This document shows, piece by piece, positions 44,701 through 55,400 of a DNA stretch of 64,000 bases (position 1 is its first letter; every line of letters begins with the position of its first letter). The stretch is taken from contig NC_047062.1 of the NCBI RefSeq assembly GCF_902459465.1, positions 30,002,673-30,066,672 of the forward strand. Reading direction: 5' to 3'. This DNA comes from Asterias rubens (lineage: Eukaryota > Echinodermata > Asteroidea > Forcipulatida > Asteriidae). The notes under the pieces are model-generated. The model saw only the letters and a list, made by a program, of their open reading frames with translations, was not told the origin of the DNA and ran no database searches. Both the position numbers and the translations under genes were made by a program.

Positions 44701-45225
44701 ACTGGCTGACCAGCAACCTCCTTGGCCCCTCAGCACTTAGAAATTTTACTCCTCCAGCCAAGCTCCAAGGCCCTTGGTAGGCCCTTGGTCAGCTCTCAGA
44801 TCAGCTAGAAATCCAAGGGTTGAGCCAGGGAAAATAAATTCTGAAATATTTTCTAAGTCAGCCATTTTTAACTTCATCACTCCAAAAACCGTTAGATTTT
44901 TATAACAGCTCAGTAGCACAGCAGTGAGAGAGAGTGCTTACAGAGTGGAAGGTCCCCGGTTCAAACCCTGCACATTTTTACAAGATTTATAAAAAAAATC
45001 TGTTTTACTGTTAAAAAAGGGTCCCCGAAGGGATTTGAACCCACCCTGCTCACAGCTCCAGGATTCCTGGGGCTGTGAGCTAGCCCGCTGCGCCACGGTG
45101 GCTCTTGAAAAAATTGCTCGGAACTAATATTTAAACCTTAGAATGGATCGGTAAAATAAAAAAAAAGGAAATGAACCCCATGACCTTTGACCTTAGCAAG
45201 AGTCACAAGAAAAAAAACAGAATAA
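44701..45225. repeat. Mixed stretch with two tRNA-like heads
   Basis: 44905-44985 (plus) has AGCTCAGTAGCACAGCAGTG and CCCGGTTCAAACCCTG. 45015-45105 (minus) has GGGATTTGAACCCACC and CTGCGCCACGGTGGC around the palindrome CAGCTCCAGGATTCCTGGGG. Both look like SINE heads facing each other, not functional tRNAs. 44760-44830 has CCAAGGCCCTTGG inverted motifs. Confidence 0.5.
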
Positions 45226-45229
45226 AGTT

Positions 45230-46900
45230 GGTGTACGTTAAGTAAAGGTTTATTTCCAGAACAAAAATAAACAATGCAAATATTTCCAACTGTGTTTAAC
45301 GAGTAAAGCTTGATGCCATTATTACTTAATACATGTACAATTTAAATAGTTTCACATCAGAAAGTTACAAAGTAAAATATAAAAACTATTTAACTTAAAT
45401 TTAGGTGTTTTTTGTTCAAGTATAATGATTAATGTAATTTAAGCAGCGAATTTGAGTGCGTAAGAATTATACCAAATTGCTTAAGCATAAGTTACTTGTT
45501 TTCTTTAAAAAGACTAAAATAAAGGCCATTAAGACTAAATACATGTAACATTTAAGTAGTTTAACATTAGAAAGTTACAAAGTAAATTTAACTAAAATTT
45601 AGGTCCTTTATTTGAAGTATAACTAAATTAGTAAGCAAAGAATTATAGATTTATCTTAATTTTAACATAAGTTACTTATTTTTCTTCATTCAGACCAAAA
45701 TAAGATCAAAGTTGTCGCAAATTAAAAACTTTTAAGTAACTTCTAATAAAACTTATTATAAAATATCAAAGTTTACGTAAATTTTAACATAAATTCACCA
45801 TTGTCACAATTCAAGTATTAAACAGTACGTACCAAAAGCGAGGCTGCCATATTACACGGTTTAATAGACGCATCGATCGTGTACAAGTTGTGAATTAACG
45901 TTCAATTTCTGCAGCGCCTGTTTATACGAACGACACCGACGACGTTATTCGAGATTTTATAAACTTGTGACTTGACATTTTATTAACGTCACCTCCTACA
46001 CATGCCTCATTAAGAGAACATATCTTAAAGTACAATACACAAATTTGTTTTACAATATCAAAGATAACTCGAACTTTTGTTTTAAAGTCAAAAGAGGATC
46101 GTTCGCTGACCTTTAAACACACTGATTAAATATTCACAGATAATTATGTCTTTATTTTCTTAACACAGTTCTTGTATTAACATCACCTCCTACACATGCC
46201 TCATTAAGAGAACATTTCTTAAAGTACAATACAATAAAAGTTGTTTAACAATATTAAAGATAACTCAAACTTTGTTTTTAAAGTCAAACAGGATCGTTCA
46301 CTGCCCTTTATACGCACTGATTAAATATTCACAGATAATCAAGTCTTTATTTTCTTAACAGTTCTTGTATTACAAGATACCTTCTAGAAACGAGGCTGTC
46401 TTTTCGCACGGCTTATTCAATCGATGCATCGACCCGTATAAACGTTATAATCATATTAATCGTATAAACATATTTTCCTTTAAACACACTGATTAAGTAT
46501 TCACAGAAACTCAAGTCTTTATTTTCTTAACACAGTTATTGTATTACAAGATTGCTTTTTAGAAACGAGGCTGTCTTTTCGCACGACTTTATTTAACTGA
46601 TGCTTCGACCCGTATAAATGTATAATCGTATTAATTGTATAAACATATTGTCCTTTAAACACACTGATATAAACGTATAATCGTATAAACATGTTGTACT
46701 TTTAAAACACTGATTAAATATTCACAGAAAATCATCTATTTTCTTAACACAGTTCTTGTGTGACAAGATAGCTTTCTAGAAGCGAGGCTGTCTTTTCGCA
46801 CGGCTTAATCGATCAATGCATCGACCCGTATAAACGTCTCTCCGATCTTGGCAGCGCTCATTCATAAACGAATATTTCCTTTGACGTCGTTACTCATAAT
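45230..46900. repeat. AT-rich diverged tandem duplications
   Basis: A segment with TTAAATATTCACAGATAATC, AAGTCTTTATTTTCTTAACA, CGAGGCTGTCTTTTCGCACG and TGCATCGACCCGTATAAACG recurs about four times (46120, 46310, 46490, 46710 onward). Short motifs (ACATGTA, TTTAAGTAGTTTAACAT) repeat in the left part. No gene seen. Confidence 0.75.
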
Positions 46901-48640
46901 TTTATGAACTTGTAGTGCCTAGTGATAAACTATTACATGTTTGTGTAACCCTTTCAGTTTCATTTTGTTTTTATTACACTAAATGAATTGTTTTTGACTG
47001 AACTAATATAACAGCTAACATTTTTAAGCATCATAGAATCTGTTATGTTTCTATTTCATTCAAATAACATTTACAATTTATTTTTTATTTAAAACCTAAT
47101 TTAATTTATGAAAAGTGCATAGAAGACACTACAGAACCTTCATCAATTACATGTAGTGTCAAATTTAGAACTATTAAACAAAATTCTTCATTAAAAAACA
47201 ACAAGTTACTTTGTCATGTGGTTACTTGTTAGTATACTTATTTGAATCGTGGAATTTATTTCATTTATTTGTGTGTATGTTAGTGGTTAGTTTAACATGT
47301 TACTTTGTCATGTGGTTACTTGTTAGTATACTTATTTGAATCATGGGATTTATTTCATTTATTTTTTGCATGTTAGTGGTTAGATTCATTTGAATGTAAC
47401 AAAATTCAATCATAATTGTATGTTTTGACAGACTCTGTTGTCAACAAAGCCCTAACTACAAATCATTTATATTTTGTTTTAATAAATGTCATGGCTAATT
47501 ATTTATTCCTTATGTTGTTGCCCAACTCTATAATTTGTTGTAACACCCTTGTTATTATGTTGATTTGTTAGTGAATAATGTCCTTCGATACAATATAGAA
47601 ACTTCGATATTGGTCGCAATATCTTCAACGCGCGATGACTTTATGTCCGACACAACCTTTTAACAAATCTTCTTGTAAGTGATGCACAAAAACAAAATGT
47701 TATCCCTACAAAAGATTACAGATTTAAAATGGGAAAATAAAAACATCTTGCAGCCTAAAACTTATGAATATTATTTGTAACATTGTTATGTTTAAGTTAG
47801 TTCTTAATTCATTGTAGTTTTCTATATATTGAATTTCGTCATATAAATGTTCATGAATTTATCAATTCGACCAATGACATATTTTGCAACATGCAGTAAC
47901 ACAATTATATGATTTCTCAAAGGTTAGAAATTATTAGTATAGAACTTCTTTTAGATTGAACATTTTTGAATAGGAAATTATAAACATCTTGCAGCCTAAA
48001 ACTAATGGTTATTATTTGTAAAATTGTTATGTTTAAGTTAGTTCTTAATTCATTGTAGTTAGTACTGAAAACATTTAACATTTATAAATGTTGGTTGTTA
48101 AATTTTCTATATATTGAATTTTGTCATATAAATGTTCATAAATTTATTAATTTCAAGGTCATAATTTGCAACATGCAGTAAATTAATTACATGATTTCTC
48201 AAAGGTTAGAAATTATTAATATAGAACTTCTTTTAGATTGAACATTTTTGAATTTTTAGAATAAAATCATTGTTAGATGTGTTAAATGCCAAATAAATTT
48301 TAAAACATTGATTAATTTTAATTTACTTATTATTTGTAATTTTCTTTGTGTGTGTTTTTTTTTTAAACTTATATTTTGTGTGTACACATACAATTTGGGG
48401 ATTAATTTTGGAGTTAGATTATAACTATTGCTATTTTTTACGATACGATAAGGCGTTCCCGTACATTTATGTATTTTATACAAAGAAGACCTATATGAAG
48501 AAACAAATGTGATATTTCCGCGATATTTACAACGCACGACAACTTGATGTCCGCACGACAACTTGATGTCCGCACGACTCACGCTTTAGCAGCAACCTCG
48601 TTTCTATACCAACAAATTTAACTAGTGAATATTTATTTAG
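46901..48640. repeat. AT-rich region with two local tandem duplications
   Basis: A ~94-bp unit (TTACTTTGTCATGTGGTTAC) is doubled at 47207-47385. A ~250-bp unit (CATCTTGCAGCCTAAAAC, TTAAGTTAGTTCTTAATTCA, TTGCAACATGCAGTAA) is doubled at 47735-47975 and 47976-48256. A 20-bp unit CACGACAACTTGATGTCCG is doubled at 48534-48575. No gene seen. Confidence 0.75.
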
Positions 48641-48654
48641 GTTCTACAAACAAC

Positions 48655-48835
48655 CAGCCAAAGGTACTGTAAACACCCATGATAACGTTTAACATCACAA
48701 CTCACAAATTGTAATTCATACAGTTTAAAACATAAACTTATGTAAACACCTGTGATAACGTTTAACATCACAACTCACAAATAGTGATGCATTAGTTAAA
48801 CATAAACTTATGTAAACACGCATGATAGTTTTACA
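48655..48835 (+). repeat. Short tandem duplication (~75 bp)
   Basis: TGATAACGTTTAACATCACA then ACTCACAAAT and AAACATAAACTTATGTAAAC occur twice, with a third partial copy. Confidence 0.7.
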
Positions 48836-48884
48836 TAAATAAGTACACCACTGCAAGCATTTTATTTCAGTTTCAAACTTGGCC

Positions 48885-50235
48885 TATCTTTTTGGGGGGA
48901 ATTCTTCAACATAGTAAATTGATGGGCTATCTTTGCCTGAGCCTATGGGAGTTTGACCGTGAAGAAGCAGCACGCACCTCCACACAAGGCAGAAGTGGCA
49001 CACACCTCTGCATCACTGCAGAAGTGGCACGCACCTTCGCATGATAAGTGCAATCTCACAATGTCACCATTATAGGAGCTGATACTCCCATGATGAGAGA
49101 CAGACTATAATGGGATACACTGCAAGACATCATACTGGGGTGAGATGCCTTCAAAACGCTGTCGTCTCCCAAAGCTGATGTATTTTTTGTTGCAAGATTA
49201 GGGTAAGGGTTATTTTGTTCTATTCTATTTTATACTTAACATTTCTTTTTGGAGGGATTTCTTTGACATAGTTTATTGATGGGTTATCTGTGCCTGAGCC
49301 TAAGGGAGTTTGACCGTGAAGAAGCAGCACACACCTCCGCACAAGGCAGAAGTGGCACACACCTCCGCATCACTGCAGAAGTGGCACGCACCTTCGCATG
49401 ATAAGTGCAATCTCACAATGTCACCATTATAGGAGCTGATACTCCCATGATAAGAGACAGACTATAATGGGATACACTGCAAGACATCATACTGGGGTGA
49501 GATGCCTTCAAAACGCTGTCGTCTCCCAAAGCTGATGTATTTTTTGTTGCAAGATTAGGGTAAGGGTTATTTTGTTCTATTCTATTTTATACTTAACATT
49601 TCTTTTTGGAGGGATTTCTTTGACATAGTTTATTGATGGGTTATCTTTGCCTGAGCCTAAGGGAGTTTGACCGTGAAGAAGCAGCACACACCTCCGCACA
49701 AGGCAGAAGTGGCACACACCTCCGCATCAATGCAGAAGTGGCACGCACCTTTGCATGATAAGTGCATTCTCACAATGTCACCATTATAGGAGCTGATACT
49801 CCCATGATAAGAGACAGACTATAATGGGATACACTGCAAGACATCATACTGGGGTGACACGCCTTCAACGCAATGGATTCTCCCATAGTTGTTGTATTTT
49901 TTTGGGCTAAGATTAGGGTAAGGGTTGTTCTATTATATTCTGGGGGGATTTCTCCAACAAAACTAATTGATTGGCTATCTTTGCCTGAGCCTAAGGGAGT
50001 TTGAGCGTGAAGAAGCAGCACGCACCTCCGCACAAGGCAGAAGTGGCACACACCTCCGTATCAATGCAGAAGTGGCACGCACCTTCGCATGATAAGTGCA
50101 ATCTCACAATGTCACCATTATAGGAGCTGATACTCCCATGATAAGAGACAGACTATAATGGGATACACTGCAAGACATCATACTGGGGTGACATGCCTTC
50201 AAAACGCTGTATAGTCTCCCACATTTTTTGTTTCA
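48885..50235 (+). repeat. Satellite array, ~358-bp unit, four copies
   Basis: Each unit has TATCTTTGCCTGAGCCTA, GAGTTTGACCGTGAAGAAGC, GCAGAAGTGGCACGCACCTT, CACCATTATAGGAGCTGATA and, except the last, GATTAGGGTAAGGGTT. Units start near 48890, 49248, 49608 and 49940. Copies 1-3 are the most alike. Confidence 0.93.
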
Positions 50236-50389
50236 AATCCTTGTTTGTGATGCACAACATATAATGCAGATATATTCCAGAACTAGACTTGTTTCACATA
50301 AAAGCTTATAATTATAAAACTATTTAAGTACAACATTATACATAAGTTCACCATCGCAAGTATTTTTTGTCATCAGATTTTGCTGATTG

Positions 50390-50765
50390 TCATCCTGGTT
50401 AGCTTAGTTCAATTAGCAGGGCTACCAACGAGCAGGTTCCAGGATACCAGCCCCACACGCTTTCTGAGATCGTAAGAGCCAATTGCACCGTCCCTTAAGG
50501 GGACGGGTCCGGTCCACTGTCCCAACTTCGGCGCCAGGACAGCCTCCCTACTCTTAGTAACGCGGTCCCTAGTTGAAAGGACTAGGGACTACTTCCGTTG
50601 GTCAACCATACTTATGATAACACCGGCACCATCCTGACAGATGAGGAGCCCAAATGCACCTTTAAGATCAACCACCCAGTGGCCCGAGCCGGAAGTAGGA
50701 CCCCACATGCCACGTGCATGTGTCCAGGTCCCTTTAATCTAACCGCCGCACCACAAAGATCGCTA
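50390..50765. repeat. Unclassified GC-richer interspersed element
   Basis: Sharply GC-richer than its flanks, with CCTTAAGGGGACGGGTCCGG and GGTCCCTAGTTGAAAGGACT then AGGGAC (a small palindrome). Ends AATCTAACCGCCGCACCACA, which resembles a reversed tRNA-like head. Only one copy in the window. Confidence 0.4.
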
Positions 50766-50909
50766 AATTTGCTTAAACACGCATTATGCAATTTTGCAAT
50801 TTATCGCAATTTCATAGCGCAAACAAAATCGCATTTGTGCTTGCTTGCAATGGTGTACTTATTTACAAGATGTTAATTAAAATCATATTAACAATAATTA
50901 AAGATACTT

Positions 50910-51258
50910 TTAAAGGCACTGGACACGTTTGGTAATTGTCAAAGACCAGTATTCTCACTTGGTTTATCCCAACATATGCATAAAATAACAAATTTGGGCA
51001 CAATTGGTCATCAAAGTTGCAAGAGAATAATAAAAGAAAATTACTTTGTGTGCTTTCAGATGCATAATAAAAGGCTTCAGCTGAAATCTTTTATTATCTG
51101 ACTGAGAATTTACTTCATTCACAAAAACTACATTACTTCAGTAGGAGCCGTTTCTCACATTGTTTTATACTATCAATAGCTCTCCATTGCAAGTTAAAAA
51201 AATTAAATTGTTATGCTAATTGTTTTGGGTGTAATTACCAATAGTGTCCAGTGCCTTC
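50910..51258 (-). mobile_element. MITE family 1 (reverse)
   Basis: TTAAAGGCACTGGACACGTT then TGGTAATTGTCAAAGACCAG and GTAATTACCAATAGTGTCCA then GTGCCTT. Internal palindrome AAAGGCTTCAGCTGAAATCTT. Confidence 0.88.
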
Positions 51259-51289
51259 ACACCTCTACACAAAAGTTACGATACCAATA

Positions 51290-51500
51290 AAAGAAAACAT
51301 ATTTAAAAAGGGGAGAGGTTACCAGCACTTACACCCTTAGCCAAGATCCTCAGCATCTGGCCATGAAAAACAACACAGAAATGATCCACTAAAACAATAA
51401 TTAAAAGCACAAGAAGTGCAATATTAACTCAAAAACCTATTTTGAAAAGGGGAGAGGTTACTAGCACTTACACCCTTAGCCAAGATCCTCAGCATCTGGC
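51290..51500 (+). repeat. Tandem duplication (~120 bp)
   Basis: AAAAGGGGAGAGGTTACCAG then CACTTACACCCTTAGCCAAG and ATCCTCAGCATCTGGCCAT occur at 51307 and 51436, each followed by ATTAAAAGCACAA. Confidence 0.8.
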
Positions 51501-51589
51501 CATAAAAACAACGTAGAATTTATCAGTTAAAAACGAGAATTAAAAGCACAAAAAGTGCATCATTATTTCGAAAACAGATGAGTTTTCAG

Positions 51590-51960
51590 ACGACTCTTGA
51601 AGGAAGTGACCGAAGTAGCTTGGCGAACAATAAGAGGAAGACTGTTCCTGAAGATGGGAGCATTATCAACCCCCATAATGCGAAGTAGAGACTCTGTGGG
51701 GACCTTGCAGTAGCAATAAGATGATGAGTGAAAGACAACGAGGAGGTGTATATGAGTTTATAAGTTCAGAGTTACATGCAGGAGCAAGACCATGATGAGA
51801 CTTGTACTTGAGCAACATTGGCTTGAACACAATGCAGTCCTTGATTGGCAGCCAGTGGAGACAGTGAAGAATAGGGATGATGTGCTCATTTCTTGGAGAC
51901 CGTTCCACAAGGCATGCAGCAGTGTTCTGAATACATTGGAGCTTATTCAGTTCATAAAAA
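51590..51960 (-). pseudogene. Non-LTR retrotransposon polymerase C-terminal fragment
   Basis: On the minus strand HIIPILHCLHWLPIKDCIVF and KYKSHHGLAPACNSELI match the LHWLPI region common after the reverse transcriptase of CR1/L2-like elements. The frame closes soon after; no catalytic domain is present. Confidence 0.78.
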
Positions 51961-52299
51961 CACTACAATACCTTACTGTTTAAGACAACAAACTGTTTGT
52001 TACATCCATAATTGCTTGCAGCTAAGTTGTCTTGACAGTAGCGATGTTTTAATGTGTTGCTCTCCTTTATACCCTGTATTCTTGATGACATCAGTAGTGG
52101 TGATTCCATTCTGCACTTCTTTTCAGGAAACTATTCCCTTTATCTCCGTCTCTGAAAGGTCAAGTTTGAGGACCAGAAATTAAAATCAGCCAGCAAATTT
52201 AAATGCACAATTTACACTACCAAAAGCTACAAATTTGTCTTGAAATTAAGGTTTAAAATGAAGCTTGCCTAGGTATTTTCCAAAATACTTTCTAAGCCA

Positions 52300-52419
52300 A
52301 AAGAAAGTAGAGGGTAGTGGGACAAAGGATAGCTCACTATCACCTGTGCCGCATTGGTCCGTCAAAAAGCAACAGTGAACCAACTTCAGAAATCAGTGGC
52401 ATAGCAGAACAGGCCTGCC
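52300..52419 (+). repeat. Left flank of the 60-bp array, shared with its right flank
   Basis: AGAGGGTAGTGGGACAAAGG then ATA and CACTATCACCTGTGCCG recur almost exactly at 57587-57632. Confidence 0.8.
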
Positions 52420-55400
52420 GCTAAAGAAAGTAAAGTAAAGCAACGTTAGCAACCAGTGGCATACAACCAAAGGTCTGCTGCTCAAGAAAGTAAAGTAAAG
52501 CAACGTTAGCAACCAGTGGCATACAACCAAAGGCCTGCTGCTCAAGTAAGTAAAGTTAAGCAACATTGGCAACCAGTGGCATACAACCAAAGGTCTGTTG
52601 CTCAAGTAAATAGAGTTAAGCAACATTTGCAACCAGTGGCATACCACCAAAGGTCTGTTGCTCAAGTAAATAGAGTTAAGCAACATTGGCAACCAGTGGC
52701 ATACCACCAAAGGTCTGCTGCTAAAGAAAGTAAAGTTAAGCAACATTGGCAACCAGTGACATACATGTACTACCAAAGGTCTGTCGCTCAAGAAAGTAAA
52801 GTAAAGCACCATTGGCAACCAGTGGCATACCACCAAAAGTCTGTCGCTCAAGTAAATAGAGTTAAGCAACATTGGCAACCAGTGGTATTCCACCAAAGGT
52901 CTGTCGCTCAAGAAAGTAAAGTTAAGCAACATTGGCAAACAGTGGCATACCACCAAAGGTCTGTCATTCAAGTAAATACTGTTTTAACAGTTGCCAATGT
53001 TGCTTAAAAGCAACATTGGCAACCAGTGGCATACCACCAAAGGTCTGTCGCTCAAGTAAATAAAGTTAAGCAACATTGGCAACCAGTGGCATACAACCAA
53101 AGGTCTGTCACTCGAGAAAGTAAAGTTAAGCAACATTGGCAACCAGTGATATACATGTACCACCAAAGGTCTGTCACTCAAGTAAGTAAAGTTAAGCAAC
53201 ATTGGCAACCAGTGGCATACCACCATAGGTCTGTCGCTCAAGTAAGTAAAGTTAAGCAACATTGGCAACCAGTGGCACACCACCAAAGGTCTGTCACTCA
53301 AGTAAGTAAAGTTAAGCAACATTGGCAACCAGTGGCATACCACCAAAGGTCTGTCACTCAAGTAAGTAAATGTAAGCTACATTGGCAACCAGTGGCATAC
53401 AACCAAAGGTATGTAACTCAAGAAAGTAAAGTTAAGCAACATTGACAACCAGTGGCATACAACCAAAGGCATACTGCTCAAGAAAGTAAAGTTAAGCAAC
53501 ATTGGCAACCAGTGGCATTCCACCAAAGGTCTGCTGCTAGAGAAAGTAAAGTTAAGCAACATTGGCAACCAGTGACATACATGTACTACCAAAGGTCTGT
53601 CGCTCAAGAAAGCAAAGTAAAGCAACATTGGCAACCAGTGGCATACCACCAAAAGTCTGTCGCTCAAGTAAATAGAGTTAAGCAACATTGGCAACCAGTG
53701 GTATTCCACCAAAGGTCTGTCGCTCAAGAAAGTAAAGTTAAGCAACATTGGCAAACAGTGGCATACCACCAAAGGTCTGTCATTCAAGTAAATACTGTTT
53801 TAACAGTTGCCAATGTTGCTTAAAAGCAACATTGGCAACCAGTGGCATACCACCAAAGGTCTGTCGCTCAAGTAAATAAAGTTAAGCAACATTGGCAACC
53901 AGTGGCATACAACCAAAGGTCTGTCACTCGAGAAAGTAAAGTTAAGCAACATTGGCAACCAGTGATATACATGTACCACCAAAGGTCTGTCACTCAAGTA
54001 AGTAAAGTTAAGCAACATTGGCAACCAGTGGCATACCACCATAGGTCTGTCGCTCAAGTAAGTAAAGTTAAGCAACATTGGCAACCAGTGGCACACCACC
54101 AAAGGTCTGTCACTCAAGTAAGTAAAGTTAAGCAACATTGGCAACCAGTGGCATACCACCAAAGGTCTGTCACTCAAGTAAGTAAATGTAAGCTACATTG
54201 GCAACCAGTGGCATACAACCAAAGGTATGTAACTCAAGAAAGTAAAGTTAAGCAACATTGACAACCAGTGGCATACAACCAAAGGCATACTGCTCAAGAA
54301 AGTAAAGTTAAGCAACATTGGCAACCAGTGGCATACAACCAAAGGTCTGTCGCTCAAGTAAGTAAAGTTAAGCAACATTGGCAACCAGTGGCACACCACC
54401 AAAGGTCTGTCACTCAAGTAAGTAAAGTTAAGCAACATTGGCAACCAGTGGCATACAACCAAAGGTATGTAACTCAAGAAAGTAAAAGTTAAGCAACATT
54501 GGCAACCAGTAGCATACAACCAAAGGTCTGTCGCTCAAGTAAACAAAGTTAAGCAACATTGGCAACCAGTGGCATACAACCAAAGGTCTGTCACTCAAGA
54601 AAGTAAAGTTAAGCAAAATTGGCAACCAGTGGCATACAACCAAAGGTCTGTCACTCAAGAAAGTAAAGTTAAGCAACATTGGCAACCAGTGGCATACAAC
54701 AAAAGGTCTGTCACTCAAGACAGTAAAGTTAAGCAACATTGGCAACCAGTAGTATATAACCAAAGGTCTGTCGCTCGAGAAAGTAAAGTTAAGCAACATT
54801 GGCAACCAGTGGCATACAACCAAAGGTCTGTCGCTCAAGTAAATAGAGTTAAGCAACATTGGCAACCAGTGGTATACCACCAAAGGTCTGTCGCTCAAGA
54901 AAATAAAGTTAAGCAACATTGGCAAACAGTGACATACAACAAAAGGTCTGTCACTCAAGAAAGTAAAGTTAAGCAACATTGGCAACCAGTGGCATACCAC
55001 CAAAGGTCTGTCACTCAAGAAAGTAAAGTTAAGCAACATTGGCAACCAGTGGCATACAACCAAAGGTATGTAACTCAAGAAAGTAAAAGTTAAGCAACAT
55101 TGGCAACCAGTAGCATACAACCAAAGGTCTGTCACTCAAGAAAGCAAAGTAAGCTACATTGGCAACCAGTGGCATACCACCAAAGGTCTGTTGCTCAAGT
55201 AAATAAAGTTAAGCAACATTGGCAACCAGTGGCATACAACCAAAGGTATGTAACTCAAGAAAGTAAAAGTTAAGCAACATTGGCAACCAGTAGCATACAA
55301 CCAAAGGTCTGCCGCTCAAGTAAATAAAGTTAAGCAACATTGGCAACCAGTGGAATACCACCAAAGGTCTGCTGCTAATGAAAGTAAAGTAAAGCAACAT

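Noticed and set aside
49195-49215. Interstitial telomere repeat (TTAGGG)
   Set aside because: A single TTAGGG per 358-bp unit, not a run of telomere repeats.
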